Source: Riptortus pedestris
Lineage: Eukaryota > Arthropoda > Insecta > Hemiptera > Alydidae
DNA: 64,000 nucleotides
Assembly (NCBI GenBank): GCA_019009955.1
Contig: CM032231.1
Span: forward strand, 92,773,001-92,837,000
Reading direction: 5' to 3'
In this document: one piece after another, positions 49,169-62,426 of the stretch
Layout of the letters: every line of letters starts with the position of its first letter
Numbering within the stretch: the first letter of the stretch is position 1
Notes under the pieces: generated by a model
What the model was told of the DNA's origin: nothing
Seen by the model: only the letters and a program-made list of their open reading frames with translations
Databases searched by the model: none
Made by a program: the position numbers and the translations under genes

Positions 49169-49623
49169 TCAAATTATTTCATCCCTGAATAGGAACATCA
49201 AGTTCAAAAATCTCAGCAACTTGCACAAAATATCATCTTTACTTATCAAAATATTATATATAATGTATGTGCGTGCGAGCGTGATATCAGCACTGACTGT
49301 GATGGTAGAATAGTATGGTATAGCACAATACTGCTGCTGGTCCCTAGATAAGCCCGGTGATAGAACAATAAATTCTTATTTCCCCCATATTTGTGGGCCT
49401 GCATCATTGAGTATTAGTTAGTCGTTCGTACATGTGATATTGCATATCATTAACAATAAGATTTATGATAATTCCTTAGGCTTTATTTTAATATTATCCC
49501 AAATAACTGATGCATACCTATTTTGTTTGGGTACTATATTAATACGGTTACTACTGATTGCTGTACAAAGTATAAACAAATACTATTCTAATTTCGTCAA
49601 TATTAGTCAGTTATAAAAATATT

Positions 49624-52600
49624 TTACGTACCAGGAGTTGGCTCACTCAGCTCTTTCATATATGCAACATACAGAAGAAATATGTAAGTCAAGAATGCTG
49701 AAAAAATAATAGGACATTATACTATTATATAAACAAGCAAAGAAGATCAGTTTTATAACATTAAAACATTTTTTTTTAAAAATAGCCCATATTGATGAAA
49801 GCAGACTTTGTTAAATAACATGGTACATTTTATGTAGGGTAAACATTTAAAAGGTTATTCTTTTAAGGGTCTTGCTGTATGCTACTTAACGAGATGGGAC
49901 CGCACTTATCAATTAGTGGAATATAGGACCTAATAATAAAATATACTACTGATTTTAAACAAAATAATGCTGTAAAATATTTTTGGATACCTAGTGAAAG
50001 AAGGGAGGAATAGAGATAAGAAGTGCGTCAAGCAGGAACTGCGTAAACTAAGCAGATTTCACTCGTGCAAAATGTATTTTCATTTATCTCAAAAAGTAAA
50101 AGTCCAATAAAAACAATATTTGGTATTTAACCATGAAATAAAGTACTTCATGATATAGCAGCTAATTGTTAATAGCTTTACTGATGGCCGAAAATAAAAA
50201 AAAAATGCAAATATCTCGGTTAAAAAGAAAGATAGTGAAAAAAACGTATATAACAATATTCATAGAAAGCGTAATTTTCAATAAGATTTGTTTCATATAC
50301 TTTTTTGATGCGACATATAACAGTGGAAATATTCGGAATCATTGAAATTCCCTCCTCTAACCCCCCCCCTCCTCCCCCCTACTTGTCTGATTTCTGCCGT
50401 TAACGAACTTAATCCTCATATTTAGATAATACGTTTAAATATCGACTTTGGTAGCGAACAGAAAAAACATTGCCACCGCTAGAGCGTTAACAGACGTGTG
50501 TGTGTGTACATACACATACAGTTTTGAAAGGACCTCATTTTCGTCATCTTCTAAGTAGGATTGATGGACATTTGAGGAAATTATTCGAATCATGATTACG
50601 ACTTCAATAGTAATGAGGAAGGAACTGAGTGGCTTCAGACAGTGGTTGGGGCCCACGCGTTGATGAGAGCGTTGTTGGTCCGTCCTGTTTAAACCACCCC
50701 CCATTGTAGGTAATCTGTACAACATTGATAGCCCCAGCAAACGTTTGCATTCTAAATTCCCTTTATTCCGGCTATTTACTTTAATTAAATTGACTCTATC
50801 CTTATTTACCCAAGAATTAGTTTTTCTCTGCCCAAACGTATATCAGAAAGCGCAGCAGGATGCTACAGCAGGATCTGAGATAATGTTTTGTTCATAATTA
50901 AAGAGAACATGTAAAAAGGTTTTAAATCACGTTGAGAAGCACCTTTATTTGTATCATATACATTATAATTCAATTAAGTTTATGTTGTTATGATGTACTC
51001 ATTACTTATTATTCTTCATTCATATTTTACTGAATGAATCAATCATTTATTATTCTTCATGTCAGCCTTTAACGAAAAGACTACAAAGAAAGGTCTTTAG
51101 ACTTCCTTCTGACCTGTATCCTCTACTTTAAGTATGTGTAATGTACAGCATGGGATTGCATCACAAGTGATTACTGACTAGTTCTCAATGAGCTACAAGG
51201 TCAACTAACAGAAAAATACATTTTTCCCTATCAGCTATGAAGCAGACTTGACACGCTACAACTAGCTTATGCATGCGAATAGCCTCGCACAAGCTAGCAT
51301 TTGACAGTGGAAGACGTCGCTATGACACTAAACCATTAGGCAGACCCATGGTGACCATCGCAAACTCCGGTCAAGACCAAGACCAAGACCAAAGACCTTC
51401 TTTCTTCTCCGGACTTGCAGAGATTTGCTGATTTCCGTGACTAAGCTGGGATTATGGCAGTCCATATACCCTCAGTTACCCAGGATGACACGTGCCAGTG
51501 ACAGTAACTTCGGGAAGGAAATTTCATGTTCCTATTGCTATCGTGCTAGCTACCAAAGTTGGAAAGCCCCCTGGTTTGGACAGCTTGCAGAATGTTCATC
51601 AACTGAGGAAATGGAGGATACGCAAACGAGAATTTATAAGGTGGTAGGGTAACGGGTGTATACAGAAATACTAACTGAGTGCTAATCCTATCCATACTAA
51701 TAATACGTCATAAGTATGACATTTCCTCAGCAGACGTAAAATTTCATTCATAGCCTTTTCAAAAGGCCTCCACGCTGGTTGTTGATCGCGCAGCTCTAAA
51801 GGAAGTAGCAGGTGAATCGATCGATGTTATCATGTTGGACCAATCGACGTCATTGGTGATCCGAGTAAACATCAAGCTGATCTTAGGTAGTCCAATTGAC
51901 ACCAAGATTCATTGATGCTTATCATTCATCTGGCGGACTTCAACGCAACAAACTGAGATTACAATAGAATGATTAAGATTTAGTTCAAGGGTTCAATTCT
52001 TAAGTACTTAATGGTGGAAAGGTGTTTAATCTCAGAAATCCTGGCAACAAGGCGTACAAAAACTTCTTAAAATCATGAAATAAAGTAAATTAAATTGTAT
52101 ATTGGTTTTCGCGAAATAAAACTATAGTTTGCTTTCACATTATGTACATAAGGTTAAAATATAAAGATTTCCTACCTAGATAAAATATGTTGAAAATCAC
52201 AGATAAAACGACAGCCAAAATTGGGTTCAACAACATTTTCGGTGTATTCATTTCACTAGTTTTTTGAATAAACGAGGATAGGCCATGAAGCTTGTATTCA
52301 TTTTGCATAGTCTTTTTAGTAAAAATTGGAACGGGATAGCGAAGAGTGCCAATTTTTCGGCGTTCCTCAACGGCATATTTTCTTTTCGGCTTTCTGGGTT
52401 TTATTGTACTTCTTTTTAAAACAATTGGTGTTAACGTCACACCATTATCAACAGAGGTATATAACGTAGTTGACAAGCTAGGTGACGTTAGACCATTCTT
52501 ATCAGAGGTACTCCTCGACGTAGGTGGTGTGAGAGGTGTCGTCAGGCCATTGTCTTTTCTTTTCGGCTTTCTGGATTTTATTGTCTTTTTTCTTAAAACA

Positions 52601-55600
52601 ATTGGCGTTAACGACACACCATTATCAACAGAGGTATATAACGTAGTTGACAAGCTAGGTGACGTAAGATCATTCTTATTAGGGGTATTCGACGTAGGTG
52701 GTTTGGGAGGTGTCGTCAGACCATTGTCGTCGGAGGTAATCGAAGTAGGTGGTATGAGTGGTGTCGTGAGACCATTGTCATAGGAGGTACTTAACGTAGT
52801 TGGCAAACTAGGTGACGTTTGCCCATTCTTATCAGAGGTGCTCTTAGACGTAGGTGGTGTGAGAGGTGACGTTTGACCATTGTTATCAGAGGTACTCCAC
52901 GACGTAGGTGGTGTGAGAGGTGTCGTCAGACCATTGTCCTCGGAGGTACTCCTCGACGTAGGTGGTGTGAGAGGTGTCGTCAGGCCATTTTCATCGGAGG
53001 TACTCATCGACGTAGGTGGTGTGAGAGGTGTAGTAAAACCATTGCCATCGGAGGTACTCGAAGTAGTTGGCAAGCTAACTGACGTTTTAACATTGTCATC
53101 AGAGGTAGGTAGTATGAGAGGTGTCGTCAGACCATTGTCATCAGAGGAACTAGACGTAGTAGGAAAGCTAGGTGACGTTTGACCATTGTTATCAGAGGTA
53201 CTCCTCGACGTAGATGATGTGAGAGGTGTCGTCAGACCATTGTCCTCGGAGGTACTCGGCGTACTTGGCAAGCTTGGTGACGTAGTTGGCAAGCTTGGTG
53301 ACGTAGTTGGCAAGCTACGTGACGTTTTACCACTGTTATCAGAGGTACTCCTCGACGTAGGTGGTGTGAGAGGTGTCGTCAGACCACTGTCATCGGATGT
53401 ACTCAACATAGGTAATATAGTCGGTGTCATTTGATCATTGTTATCAAAGGTACCCGACGTAGGTTGTAAGCTAGGTGATGTTCGACCATTGTGCTTTGTG
53501 GTAAATACGTATTGAGTGCACTGCGGTATGCATAACCTTCTCCGTCGTTTACACCTTTTTCTTCTCACTAATTCTGCTTCTCTTTCGTCCTTTTCCGCAG
53601 CCTTACCAACATCTATTAAGGTATCATCACATCGTTCACATATAGTGCGAAAATACTCATATCTCCAATAAGAATTTTGAAGCCACACGTTATCTGGACA
53701 GCGATCTACTGGACAAACATACCTGTAACATAGTTATTGATAAATAGGAAAAGCAAGGTATTAGTACTATTATTTTTCAGGATTTTTTTTGAGGCAATTT
53801 CACTGATTGTGAAAATATTTAGAGATAAGAGATAGATAAGCATTTAACTATGTATTAAGATTTTCTACAAGCCTTGAATGCAAAGTTTTGATTTAATGAT
53901 TTTGAAATTGATATTATTGCTATAAAATTCAGTTCGAATAGAAAAGTTTATTCCTATTTATTTCCATAAATAGGTATTATACAAAAGTTAACTAATGAAA
54001 TACTACGTTCAACTGCCTTCTAGGGACTTCGATCCCTAAAGAGAAGTGCACACTAAGAAACTTGTTCCTAGACCCAAGCGCAATATGAATCTATTGTACC
54101 CACCACATTAAAAACTAAATTCGGCAAGTTGGTTAATTGTAAAGTATAATTCAATACCAATTATTGAACAACCTCATAAGGAATAAATGACTTATAAAAT
54201 AATAACCACTGAAATAAATCCATTTCAAGAGGAAAAAAATTAGACCATTCTTCTGTCTACTCTGTCACTATGGCTAGTGCGGGTCGAGAATTCAAAAGGC
54301 GATAATCCTTCACGGAATAAAATGGGCAATAAAAGTGTTTCTTTTCTCTTTTTGAATAATATATATACTATTTTCTCTAGAAATAAGCACAAATGGAACA
54401 TTTATATACGTATATTTTGCATACTTATGGAGGCATGGAATGTAGGATACAATTGTAGCCACAAGGTAAACAAGCAGAGCTAAAAACATAACGATTGCAG
54501 CTCTTCCAACCAAGGCTGGATCTTCCTTTCTAGGCAAAAAATATAATAATTAAAATTAAAGGACTGTAATTATTCAGTGAAGTTTTTAAAAAATCTTCAT
54601 TTAGATTATGGATGTAAAATAAATTTTCTTAAAACAAATTTTATCTTGCTTGTCTTGTAAGCGAACATTTAGGAACCTCAACTGAGGCACAAGTATAACA
54701 CTTTAAAACAAGTCAGCAATAGAACATACACAAATTTGACAAATGTGAAACGAGCACTTTTCACTTTTGAGCCAAATTTTGCCATGCTTTATTGCTTGAA
54801 TCTTGACAGCATTTGACGTGGCTTTTGAAGTATTTCAAGAGCATTTAATAACCCTAGGAATTATATATAGGGATATAGAGAAATCCATTTGTTTTAGATT
54901 TAGATGTCAACAGATCTTGCTAGATTGAAGTTGCAATATGAAAAGATTGTATGATAGAATATAGTCCAAAATCCTTCTTCAATTTGATGGGGTTAGTTGT
55001 TATTGATGAATGCGAATACGAATTGCTTATTGCCTTGAACAAGTTCAAAACATGTTTAGGGAAGGCAAGTATAAACAAAACCAACTAGTTAATTTGCCAG
55101 AGAAAAGTGTTTTAATAAATAAACAATATCATGACTCGAAGATTGTGTGCGCTCCAGAAGGTATGACTTGAAACCCCAATAGAACAGATCAGTTGGGAAC
55201 GGAGAAGCAACATCGCTGGCACGATATGCTTTTAAAAACGTGAGGGTGTATGATGCATAATTAGGCTACAGTGACTATAAAAGCTGAACTACTATCGGAT
55301 CACCGAAATTAAGGCAGCACCTTTCAAAATTTCTTTTGTCTGATGAAAAGTTGGAGGGCCTCAAATTTGTATTGAGAGCGAGGAAACCTTCACTGGTGAA
55401 GCCGACAGCCGTAAACAGACGATTGATACATGGAATATTGTGAGGGACCACGGTGATCTATTGTCTTGTTGTCCAAATCTTTCAGGCTAAACACATGGTT
55501 GCAATCAATGACAAGTGGGATTGTCTCGTGGAGTCATATAGATGTAGAGACAAATAGAGATCAATTATTATTTCAGAAATATTGCATTAAGGTACATATA

Positions 55601-56264
55601 ATAGAAATATAAGTTATTACCTTGTAAGCACCATTAACCGCAGTGACGACGGCCAATGTTACCAATGTGACATGGCCAAAAGCTACAAGCATCCCAGCTA
55701 AAACATATAAGTTGAAAAAACATTTTTAAAAACAAGCGCAAGGTGGCAGGTTTTATTTTTATGTTTTCCATGTTACAGTAAATCCATATAATGGGATATC
55801 ATTGAAAGTAAAAGAAAAGTTCTACTATTATTATTAGGTGGATAAAAGGACACTCAGGACATCTTATACACCAACTAGCAACAGGTGATCCAAATCATAG
55901 AGCCACAACAAAATAGCCTATAAATACACTTGTGCAAGATTAATAGCAAACATCCCTAAGGAATTGTAGAGTTTATCGGATTTGTCACTTGAGAAACTAC
56001 TTGTTTAAATTACTTATTTTTCTTCTCAAAGGAGGATTTTTCAGTTTGTATACTTTTAAAGAGCAGATGAATTTTATCAATAGATTTAAACAAAATTATT
56101 GAGCTCTTTCTTCATTCTTAGTTCTTCAATACAACATATAACTGGTAAAGCATATTTAATTTAATTTTCACTTTTCGCTATCTTAGCAACCACTATTAGG
56201 TGAGAGGTAGCTCTTATTCTTATTTTCCGTCGTTTTTTAAAATACTCAAGGATTAATCAAACAT

Positions 56265-56343
<79 letters not shown>

Positions 56344-59300
56344 TAATTTACAAAATATTGTAGTTTTATTTTAATACTCCAGACCATAAAAATGTACCTT
56401 TTCTCTTGATAAATTATATGTTACTATTTAATTCTAATGCAATACTTATACACTCCGAACAGTAAAATTCTGGTAAATTATAAAATTGTATTATTTTTAT
56501 ATTATGCACGTCAAATAAAATGTTAGCGGGTATTCATTATTACTATCTGGAAGAATTTCCTCACATTCAGAATACTTTTTTAACTAATGTATGAAAATAT
56601 TGGGTCATTATATGCCTATTAAAAAAATTAATGTGATTTTTGTTTTAATAAACCCATAATAAAAACGTTGATGTTTATAAACATATTGAAGGCCAAACAT
56701 ATTGAACTGAAATACTTACTCATGTTTACTATATCCCAACCACTTACATATATAATTCTATACAGCATAGAAACAACCGTAGCAGTTAGAATAGTCTGCA
56801 AAATAATTATTTGATTATATATTATTTACTTATTATAATGAAGAGGCATAAATATAAATGGTAAATACAATATAGTAAGAATAATAGTTTTATTCTTAAA
56901 AACGTTCCCAATATACATGAAAATACATCGGAGTTAGGACATGTGGTCGCCTTACACCGCATGTCAATGTTTGACTTAAGAACCATTCGGAATAAGTACA
57001 AGATATCGTCGAGACCATTATTGCAGCCCAAAATCTTTAAGAGCTGCCTCTTAATATTATGTATAGACTAAATAATGACGTTCAACTGCCAAAAACGTAA
57101 CTTGAGCCTGTCTCAGTTTTTTGAGATAGATAGCGTGCAGTAGATGTAAAGACATTTTGAACTTATAGCTGAAATTAACTTTCTAACACCTACATTGAGC
57201 CTTTATATCAGCGATTTCCATATTATCCCAAAAAGTCAGGCGCCTTTGACTGTTGAACCTGTTGCTACAAAAACACTAATGAAGGTTTTAACGGAACAAG
57301 AAGCTTTTTTCTCTATTTCTATCATGCAAAACAATGTAATAGGCAGTTAATAAAGAAGTCTCTGTCTCAGCTCTTCCGGCATGTTTCAAACTTAGATATA
57401 GGAAAAATATATAAAATCAAAGTAGGTGGTTAGAAGTTCACAAACAATGAATTTCATAAAATACACTGTTCCAGAAAAGAAAATATAGCAATACAATGCC
57501 CAAACACCGTTTTTCTCTAAGGAGTACCAAGCAACTAGAGAGTCTTCGTACAAAGGTGTCACCCAGGATACGACTCCAACTAGCTACGATCCAAGAACCT
57601 GCACTTCGCAGCCAGAAAGTTGCATAGATCTTTTTGAAGTTTGGCTAAAGTAACCTAACCGAGAGGCCTTTAACAATAAACTACACTAAGATCTTTACCA
57701 ATAAACTACGCCAACAAGTATATACTAATTAGACAAGACGAATTTTTCCATTTTTATTTGCATGTCCAAAATATGAAGAGACTTCTGAAGTTTATTTGGG
57801 GTTCCATGTAATATTGCATTAGACTGAAAATTTTTCTTGTTTCAGTTAGAGTAGCGACAACCAAGATAGCCCACAAGGAAATGGACAATGTGACGCTATT
57901 GTGGTATCATATGGCAAACAAGGGGTCTAATCAATTTTTTCTCACAACAGAGTAACAAGCTGTTATAGAGGAGATTATATCATGTAGTCTCTCTTTACAG
58001 CAACACTCATGCTACTCCTCGTCAGTTTTCATCTGCTGCAAACAAAGTGGTATTTCACTACCTCAATGGCAACTATTCCTGGGCCTGTATTGGAAACAGG
58101 ATATAAGAAGTGAATCCTGGAAAGCTTGTAACGCAAAGTATTTCAGGCTTAGTTTCAACCAATGTGGGCGCCAAACTCATTGAGTTACATTGCGCACGCA
58201 TAAATGTACACTCATTCGCTACTCCAATGGACGGGAAAATCCAATATCCATGTACAAGACACTGTGCTACATACGGTACTGAAGAAAGTGGTGATATGCT
58301 ACACATGGAGAACGATCCGTAAACAAAGTTTTCTCACTACAAGCACCTTACATTCACCCAACCTGGTGTAAGAAAGGAGTGGTGGCTAGAGGTTCTGTAC
58401 AATATGCAGCTGTTTCTCCTACTCATGGAGAGCATTGTTTTGTGCAGATTTCCCTTAAGGGAAATCAACTATTGAGGTTGTACTCATTACACAATTTTCG
58501 AAATATTTCTTCAAATGTCGAGCGATCATACCTAGTGGATGACGAAAATGAGGTCCACTCCAAATTGTATATACGAGTATATATTTGTCTGTTACCGCTC
58601 TAGAGGTCACCATTTATGTCTTATCGTTACCAAACTAGATATATAATCGTTTCATATAAAAAGAAAGATCAAGTTCGTTAACGGCTGAAATCGGACAAGG
58701 GGAGGGGGGGTTAGAGGGGTGAGAATTTCGAAAGTGCTTGATATCTCCGTTATTATGCGGTATAATTGTATAGAACCAATATAATTGAAAATATTATGTT
58801 CTATAACTGTTGTCATGTATTGTACATTTGTTCACAATCTTGATTATTAACTGAGATATTTGCATTTTTTAGTTTTCGGTCTTCAGTCAACCCCCACTCC
58901 TATTCATCTCATATTAACAATATGTTATGAAGCACTTTATTTGAAGCCTAAGTACCAACTTTTTTTTTCTCATTGATCATTTACTTTTTGAGATAAATAC
59001 AAATACGTGACGCACGTGGGAAATCTGCTTAGTTAACGCAGCCCCTGCGAGACGGACGTTTTATTCTTCAATCTAAGGAAAGGTTCCCCTATTCATTTGA
59101 AAACCATTCCTCTTAAGTCGAATAGATTCAGCAGAGCAAGAGCGGAACTGAACGACCTCCGATTTAATTTTAGAGATACAAGAGTACGTTATCATCTGAT
59201 CAACTGGAAAGGAACGTGGAGAACTGAGAACTAGCACTTTATTCAATTGAAATTACCGACTAACTTTAATTAAATTTTATTTTGTCTAATAAAGCCATAA

Positions 59301-59576
59301 TCCTGTTATATTTTACATTTGGAGTAACAATTAAGCTTCTTATTAAAGGATAAATGGAGAAAGGATAATCGACGTTTATATTATTCTTATACGCCAGTTT
59401 CATAGCAAACTTTAACTTTAAAACTCTAATCCACAAAGAGGATATTTTTCATTATTCAACAAAATATAAATTACAGTCATAAGGTTGGTACTCACAGGAA
59501 ATACGATCATTGACATTACTATTCCTGCTTGCAACGAAAATGCAAAGCAAAATGTTCTAAAATTTGGGAACGTCAT
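49624..59576 (-). CDS. Gene D: four-TM family member with a mucin-like loop, six exons, 651 aa
   Basis: Exons 59496-59576, 56720-56795, 55621-55697, 54425-54525, 52176-53722 and 49624-49697 total 1,956 nt. Exons 2-4 have the same lengths as gene C (76, 77, 101 nt). MTFPNFRTFCFAF leads into TM1; TM2 is LVAFGHVTLVTLAVV; TM3 is FLALLVYLVATIVSYIP. Exon 5 begins with the family motif CPVDRCPDNVWL, then a basic patch (KRCKRRRR), then roughly 450 residues of degenerate Ser/Thr/Pro/Asn/Asp-rich repeats built on units like DNGLTTPLTPPTS and SPSLPTTSSTSD. A longer unit (SLSTTLYTSVDNGV...PRKPKRK) occurs twice. TM4 is made from the end of exon 5 (PILAVVLSVIFNIFYL) and exon 6 (FLTYIFLLYVAYMKEL, stop TAA). 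If the N-terminus is cytosolic the repeat lies outside the cell or in the lumen and would suit O-glycosylation; that is inference. Confidence 0.77.
50018..50613 (-). mobile_element. HINE copy in gene D intron 5
   Basis: AAGTGCGTCAAGCAGGAACT start, C-rich middle block, (GT)n-(CA)-type core at 50496-50520 instead of (TA)n, left block to CGACTTCAATAG. The terminal palindrome is lost. Confidence 0.6.
50614..52175. other. Gene D intron 5, remainder
   Basis: No repeat recognised. A short AAGACC(AAGACC)n run lies near 51,374-51,397. A + strand frame at 51425-51652 shows no known motif. Confidence 0.35.
53723..54424. other. Gene D intron 4
   Basis: AT-rich, no feature recognised. Confidence 0.4.
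54526..55620. other. Gene D intron 3
   Basis: No repeat or domain that can be supported; a short LSDEK-like stretch near 55,340 hints at an old DNA transposon but is too short to call. Confidence 0.3.
56275..56334. repeat. Compound (CA)n-(TA)n microsatellite
   Basis: CA repeats to 56312 then TA repeats; gene D intron 2. Confidence 0.9.
57540..57960 (+). pseudogene. Possible Crypton-like recombinase remnant
   Basis: Within gene D intron 1 an open stretch encodes DPRTCTSQPESCIDLFEVWL. About 200 bases on there is VTLLWYHMANKGSNQF. Spacing and residues recall the C-P-V-x2-F-x-L-Y-L and W-Y-x5-G-x-N-x-L motifs of Crypton-derived (DUF3504-type) tyrosine recombinases. Stops lie between them and the catalytic Arg/His/Tyr box was not found, so this is tentative. 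Confidence 0.22.
58442..59062 (+). mobile_element. HINE copy, near full length (gene D intron 1)
   Basis: Left end GCAGATTTCCCTTAAGGGAA, very short TA core (58569-58584), middle block with AGGGGAGGGGGGG, right end GGGAAATCTGCTTAGTTAAC and CGCAGCCCCTGCGAGACGGA. Confidence 0.7.
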
Positions 59577-59845
59577 TTTCTATAAATATTTGCTCCTCTA
59601 GTTCTCCTTATTTAGGACTGATTTATTCTTTCTGTAGAATCTAACTATCTGCATCGTTACCCTTGAGTACACTAATATTATTTTTAATTTGTTTTCCTAT
59701 ATACTCAAAATTATCTGAGAATAATTAAATTATACAATATATATTATATAATTTCCAATGAACACATGCTTTGTTTATGTTGAGGTTAATTTGATCACAT
59801 AGCCGATTCCTAAATAAGTTTTCTTATAGGAAAACCTTTTCCTTA

Positions 59846-59873
59846 GTTGCAAAAAAGTGGACGTTAATAAATA
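59846..59873 (+). mobile_element. SINE tail fragment
   Basis: TTGCAAAAAAGTGGACGTTA and ATAAATAA only. Confidence 0.4.
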
Positions 59874-60065
59874 ATTTTTAAATTTTATAAGAGTTCAGGC
59901 TGAGGAATAAATATGAACGAGGAAATGGATGAAAGAAGTATAAGCAGTTCGAATATTAATATATCATGATTCAATCAAGCCAAAGGATTTCCAAATAATG
60001 GCAGAATCAGTGATAATCAAGTCAGGACATCTATAAGTTAATGATATTGGTCACGTAACGTATGG

Positions 60066-60943
60066 TTGGTCGGATACTCATGACGCGATTTTCGAAATTT
60101 TTCTTCAAATGTCCATCGATCCTACCTAGGAGATGACGAAAATGTGGTCCGTTCAAAACTGTATATATATATATTTGTCTGTTATCGCTCTAGCGGCCAC
60201 AATTATTGTTTAATCATTACCAAACTCCATATTTAGTCATTTTATGTAAAAAGAAAGATCAAGTTCAGAGGGAGGGGGGGTTTAGAGGGGAGAATTGTCG
60301 AAAATTCAAAATATCTCAGTTACCATACGTCGGATCGAGAAATTGTATAGTAAATGTACTATAATTATTGTTATATACATTTATTCACTATCTTAAATAT
60401 TAACCGAAATATTTGCATTTTTCAGTTGTCAGCCTTCAGCAAACCGCCACTTTTACTCATGTACAATACTCTGCTACATAATAAATCACATTATTCAAAG
60501 CTTAAATACCAAAAATTATATTCAAGAGACCTTTATTATACCAGATACATGCGAATATGTCCTGGTAATCCCCCCTCCCCCCATCATAAGGTTTTGGACT
60601 AAAAATTTGATTGATTGAGATAACAATTATTCTGACTCATTATTAATTACAGTACTAGATAGTGTAAATATTTCTAAAAAAAAAAAAATAATACGTTATA
60701 TTCTGATATATTTCAGTAATTGTTTTTCTTTCCGGTGTGAGGCGGGCAGACCTGTTTGTTTACATTCCTAACGCTTCCTGTCGGCAGGTTATTGAAATTG
60801 GCTGAAACATTTCTTATTTCCGTTTGTATTTATTCACTTAATATTCACGGTGGTGTTGTGCTACAAGTATGTAGATTTATCTATTACTAATCTTCACGAG
60901 GAAAATCTGCTTAGTTATGCAGCCCCTACGTGAAGGACTTTTT
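60066..60943 (+). mobile_element. HINE copy, long form
   Basis: Left block from GGATACTCATGACGCGATTT, short TA core, middle block, extra about 250 bases also found inverted in the copy at 25683 (mentioning GTTACCAGT-like text), right end GAAAATCTGCTTAGTTATGC with CAGCCCCTACGTGAAGGACT. Confidence 0.6.
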
Positions 60944-60952
60944 CTATTCAGA

Positions 60953-61036
60953 GGGGGATTAAGGATTTTATTTAATGAGTTCCTCACTAAATAAATTCCT
61001 ATTTCCCAGGCGGGACATAGCTAACCTGAGCCCCAA
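60953..61036 (-). mobile_element. SINE with large internal deletion
   Basis: Middle body and the last 20 bases of the head (TAGCTAACCTGAGCCCC in top strand) joined directly. Confidence 0.5.
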
Positions 61037-61124
61037 TGAATGATATGATAGAAGCAACTCATGTATTTGAATCTATTACTAAAAAATACAAATAATAAAC
61101 GTCTTAGATGCAGAAGCTTCACGA

Positions 61125-61285
61125 TTCAGGTCAGCCAGTGAGTTAAGGCATTGGTCTTAAACTCACTTAGTAAACCTAGACTGGTATGGTCGATTCCCAC
61201 CTGGGTAAGAGAAATTTACTGTGTGACAAACTCATTAAATAAAATTCCTATTAGCCGTAGTTGCAAAAAAATGGACTTAATAAAA
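61125..61285 (+). mobile_element. SINE with internal deletion
   Basis: Head TTCAGGTCAGCCAGTGAGTT, B box TGGTCGATTCCCACC, body missing the GGTAACCTGTAG segment, tail AAAATGGACTTAATAAA. Confidence 0.6.
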
Positions 61286-61312
61286 ATTAAATTAAATCCT
61301 TAGCTACTCGGG

Positions 61313-61352
61313 AGGGAGAGAGAGAGATAGAGAGAGGGAGAGGGAGAGAGAG

Positions 61353-61408
<56 letters not shown>
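61313..61408. repeat. (GA)n microsatellite
   Basis: Purine tract of GA with scattered GG and CG interruptions. Confidence 0.95.
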
Positions 61409-61419
<11 letters not shown>

Positions 61420-61488
61420 TTTTATTATATAAATATTTTATGTACTGTGAATATTAACCCAGATATTAGCGATTACCTTTAATTATTA

Positions 61489-61577
61489 TTATTAATTAAC
61501 GTCCACTTTTTGCAACTAAGGCTAATTGGGACGGGTTATCTACAGGTTACCACCCTTTTCTAGCCAGGGTGGGTTTT
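61489..61577 (-). mobile_element. SINE 3'-half fragment
   Basis: TTAATTAACGTCCACTTTTT and CTACAGGTTACCACCC; ends abruptly at GGGTGGG. Confidence 0.55.
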
Positions 61578-61619
61578 TATTATTATCTTTAAAAGTTGTT
61601 GAAAGTGTTGCACAGTGTT

Positions 61620-62046
61620 AGTATCTCAGACATATTCTATTTATTTTCCCAATTCATAACAAAAACCCAAATATCTCCATTATTATGAGTCGGATAGTAA
61701 AATATAAAACAAATCTTGTAGAGCTATAGATACTCCACAATTGTTGTTATATACGATTTTGTCTATCAAGAATGTTACTCGAGATATATGTGTTTTTCTG
61801 TGAAAGTAGTTTTAAGTATTTCACATGTTTTGTTAACTCAGACCAAATCTATTTATTTTCACTATTCATAATATAAACCGAAATATCTCCATTATTATGA
61901 GTCTGAGAGTAAAATGTAATAGAACCAATCTTGTAAACCTATTGATGCTCTACAATTGTTGTAATAAACACTTTTTGTCTATCATGAATATTAACAGTGA
62001 TATTTGCGTTTTTCTGGGAAAGTAGTTTTAAGTATTTCACATCACA
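61620..62046. repeat. Tandem pair of about 215-bp units
   Basis: AATATCTCCATTATTATGAG and GTAGTTTTAAGTATTTCACA each occur twice, about 215 bases apart, with diverged sequence between them. Parts resemble the HINE middle block (ATTATGAGTCGGATAG). Confidence 0.65.
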
Positions 62047-62321
62047 CACAATCATGGATAGCATTTAATTGTAATAAATGCTATCCATTATTATGGTTTG
62101 AATTACTTAAATAAGTCGAGAGGGATAGATTAGGAACACTTTTATTCTTCAAACTAAAATTTCTATTCTATTAGTCCCCAAAAGTTACCCTTTAGGATTG
62201 GCTATTTCGGAAAAACAAACTTGAAGGGAAGTGTAATTGTACACATAGAAGTCTTGTTATACAAATACCTTCATTTGTCAGTAAACAATCATTTCTCGGG
62301 CTTCGTCGGGTACCTTAGCTA

Positions 62322-62322
<1 letters not shown>
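62047..62322 (+). mobile_element. Helitron 3' end
   Basis: Ends with a hairpin-like CTCGGGCTTCGTCGGG, spacer, and CTAG at 62319-62322 before (TA)n. It starts with an inverted pair around ATGGATAGCATTTAATTG / TAAATGCTATCCAT and matches 31,390-31,666. The 5' limit is approximate. Confidence 0.5.
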
Positions 62323-62355
<33 letters not shown>

Positions 62356-62426
62356 TAAAAAGGGGGTTTCGGGGCCACTTTTTCAACTACCCCAAATCCC
62401 TAAAAAAATGCTAACGTGCTAATTTT

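Noticed and set aside
52346..53434. + strand frames with repeated GVVRPLSSEVL
   Set aside because: Antisense image of the Ser/Thr/Pro repeat in gene D exon 5, which has the splice sites and family motif.
55310..55430. Mariner-like LSDEK stretch
   Set aside because: Only five residues match and no DDE/DDD context or inverted repeats were seen.
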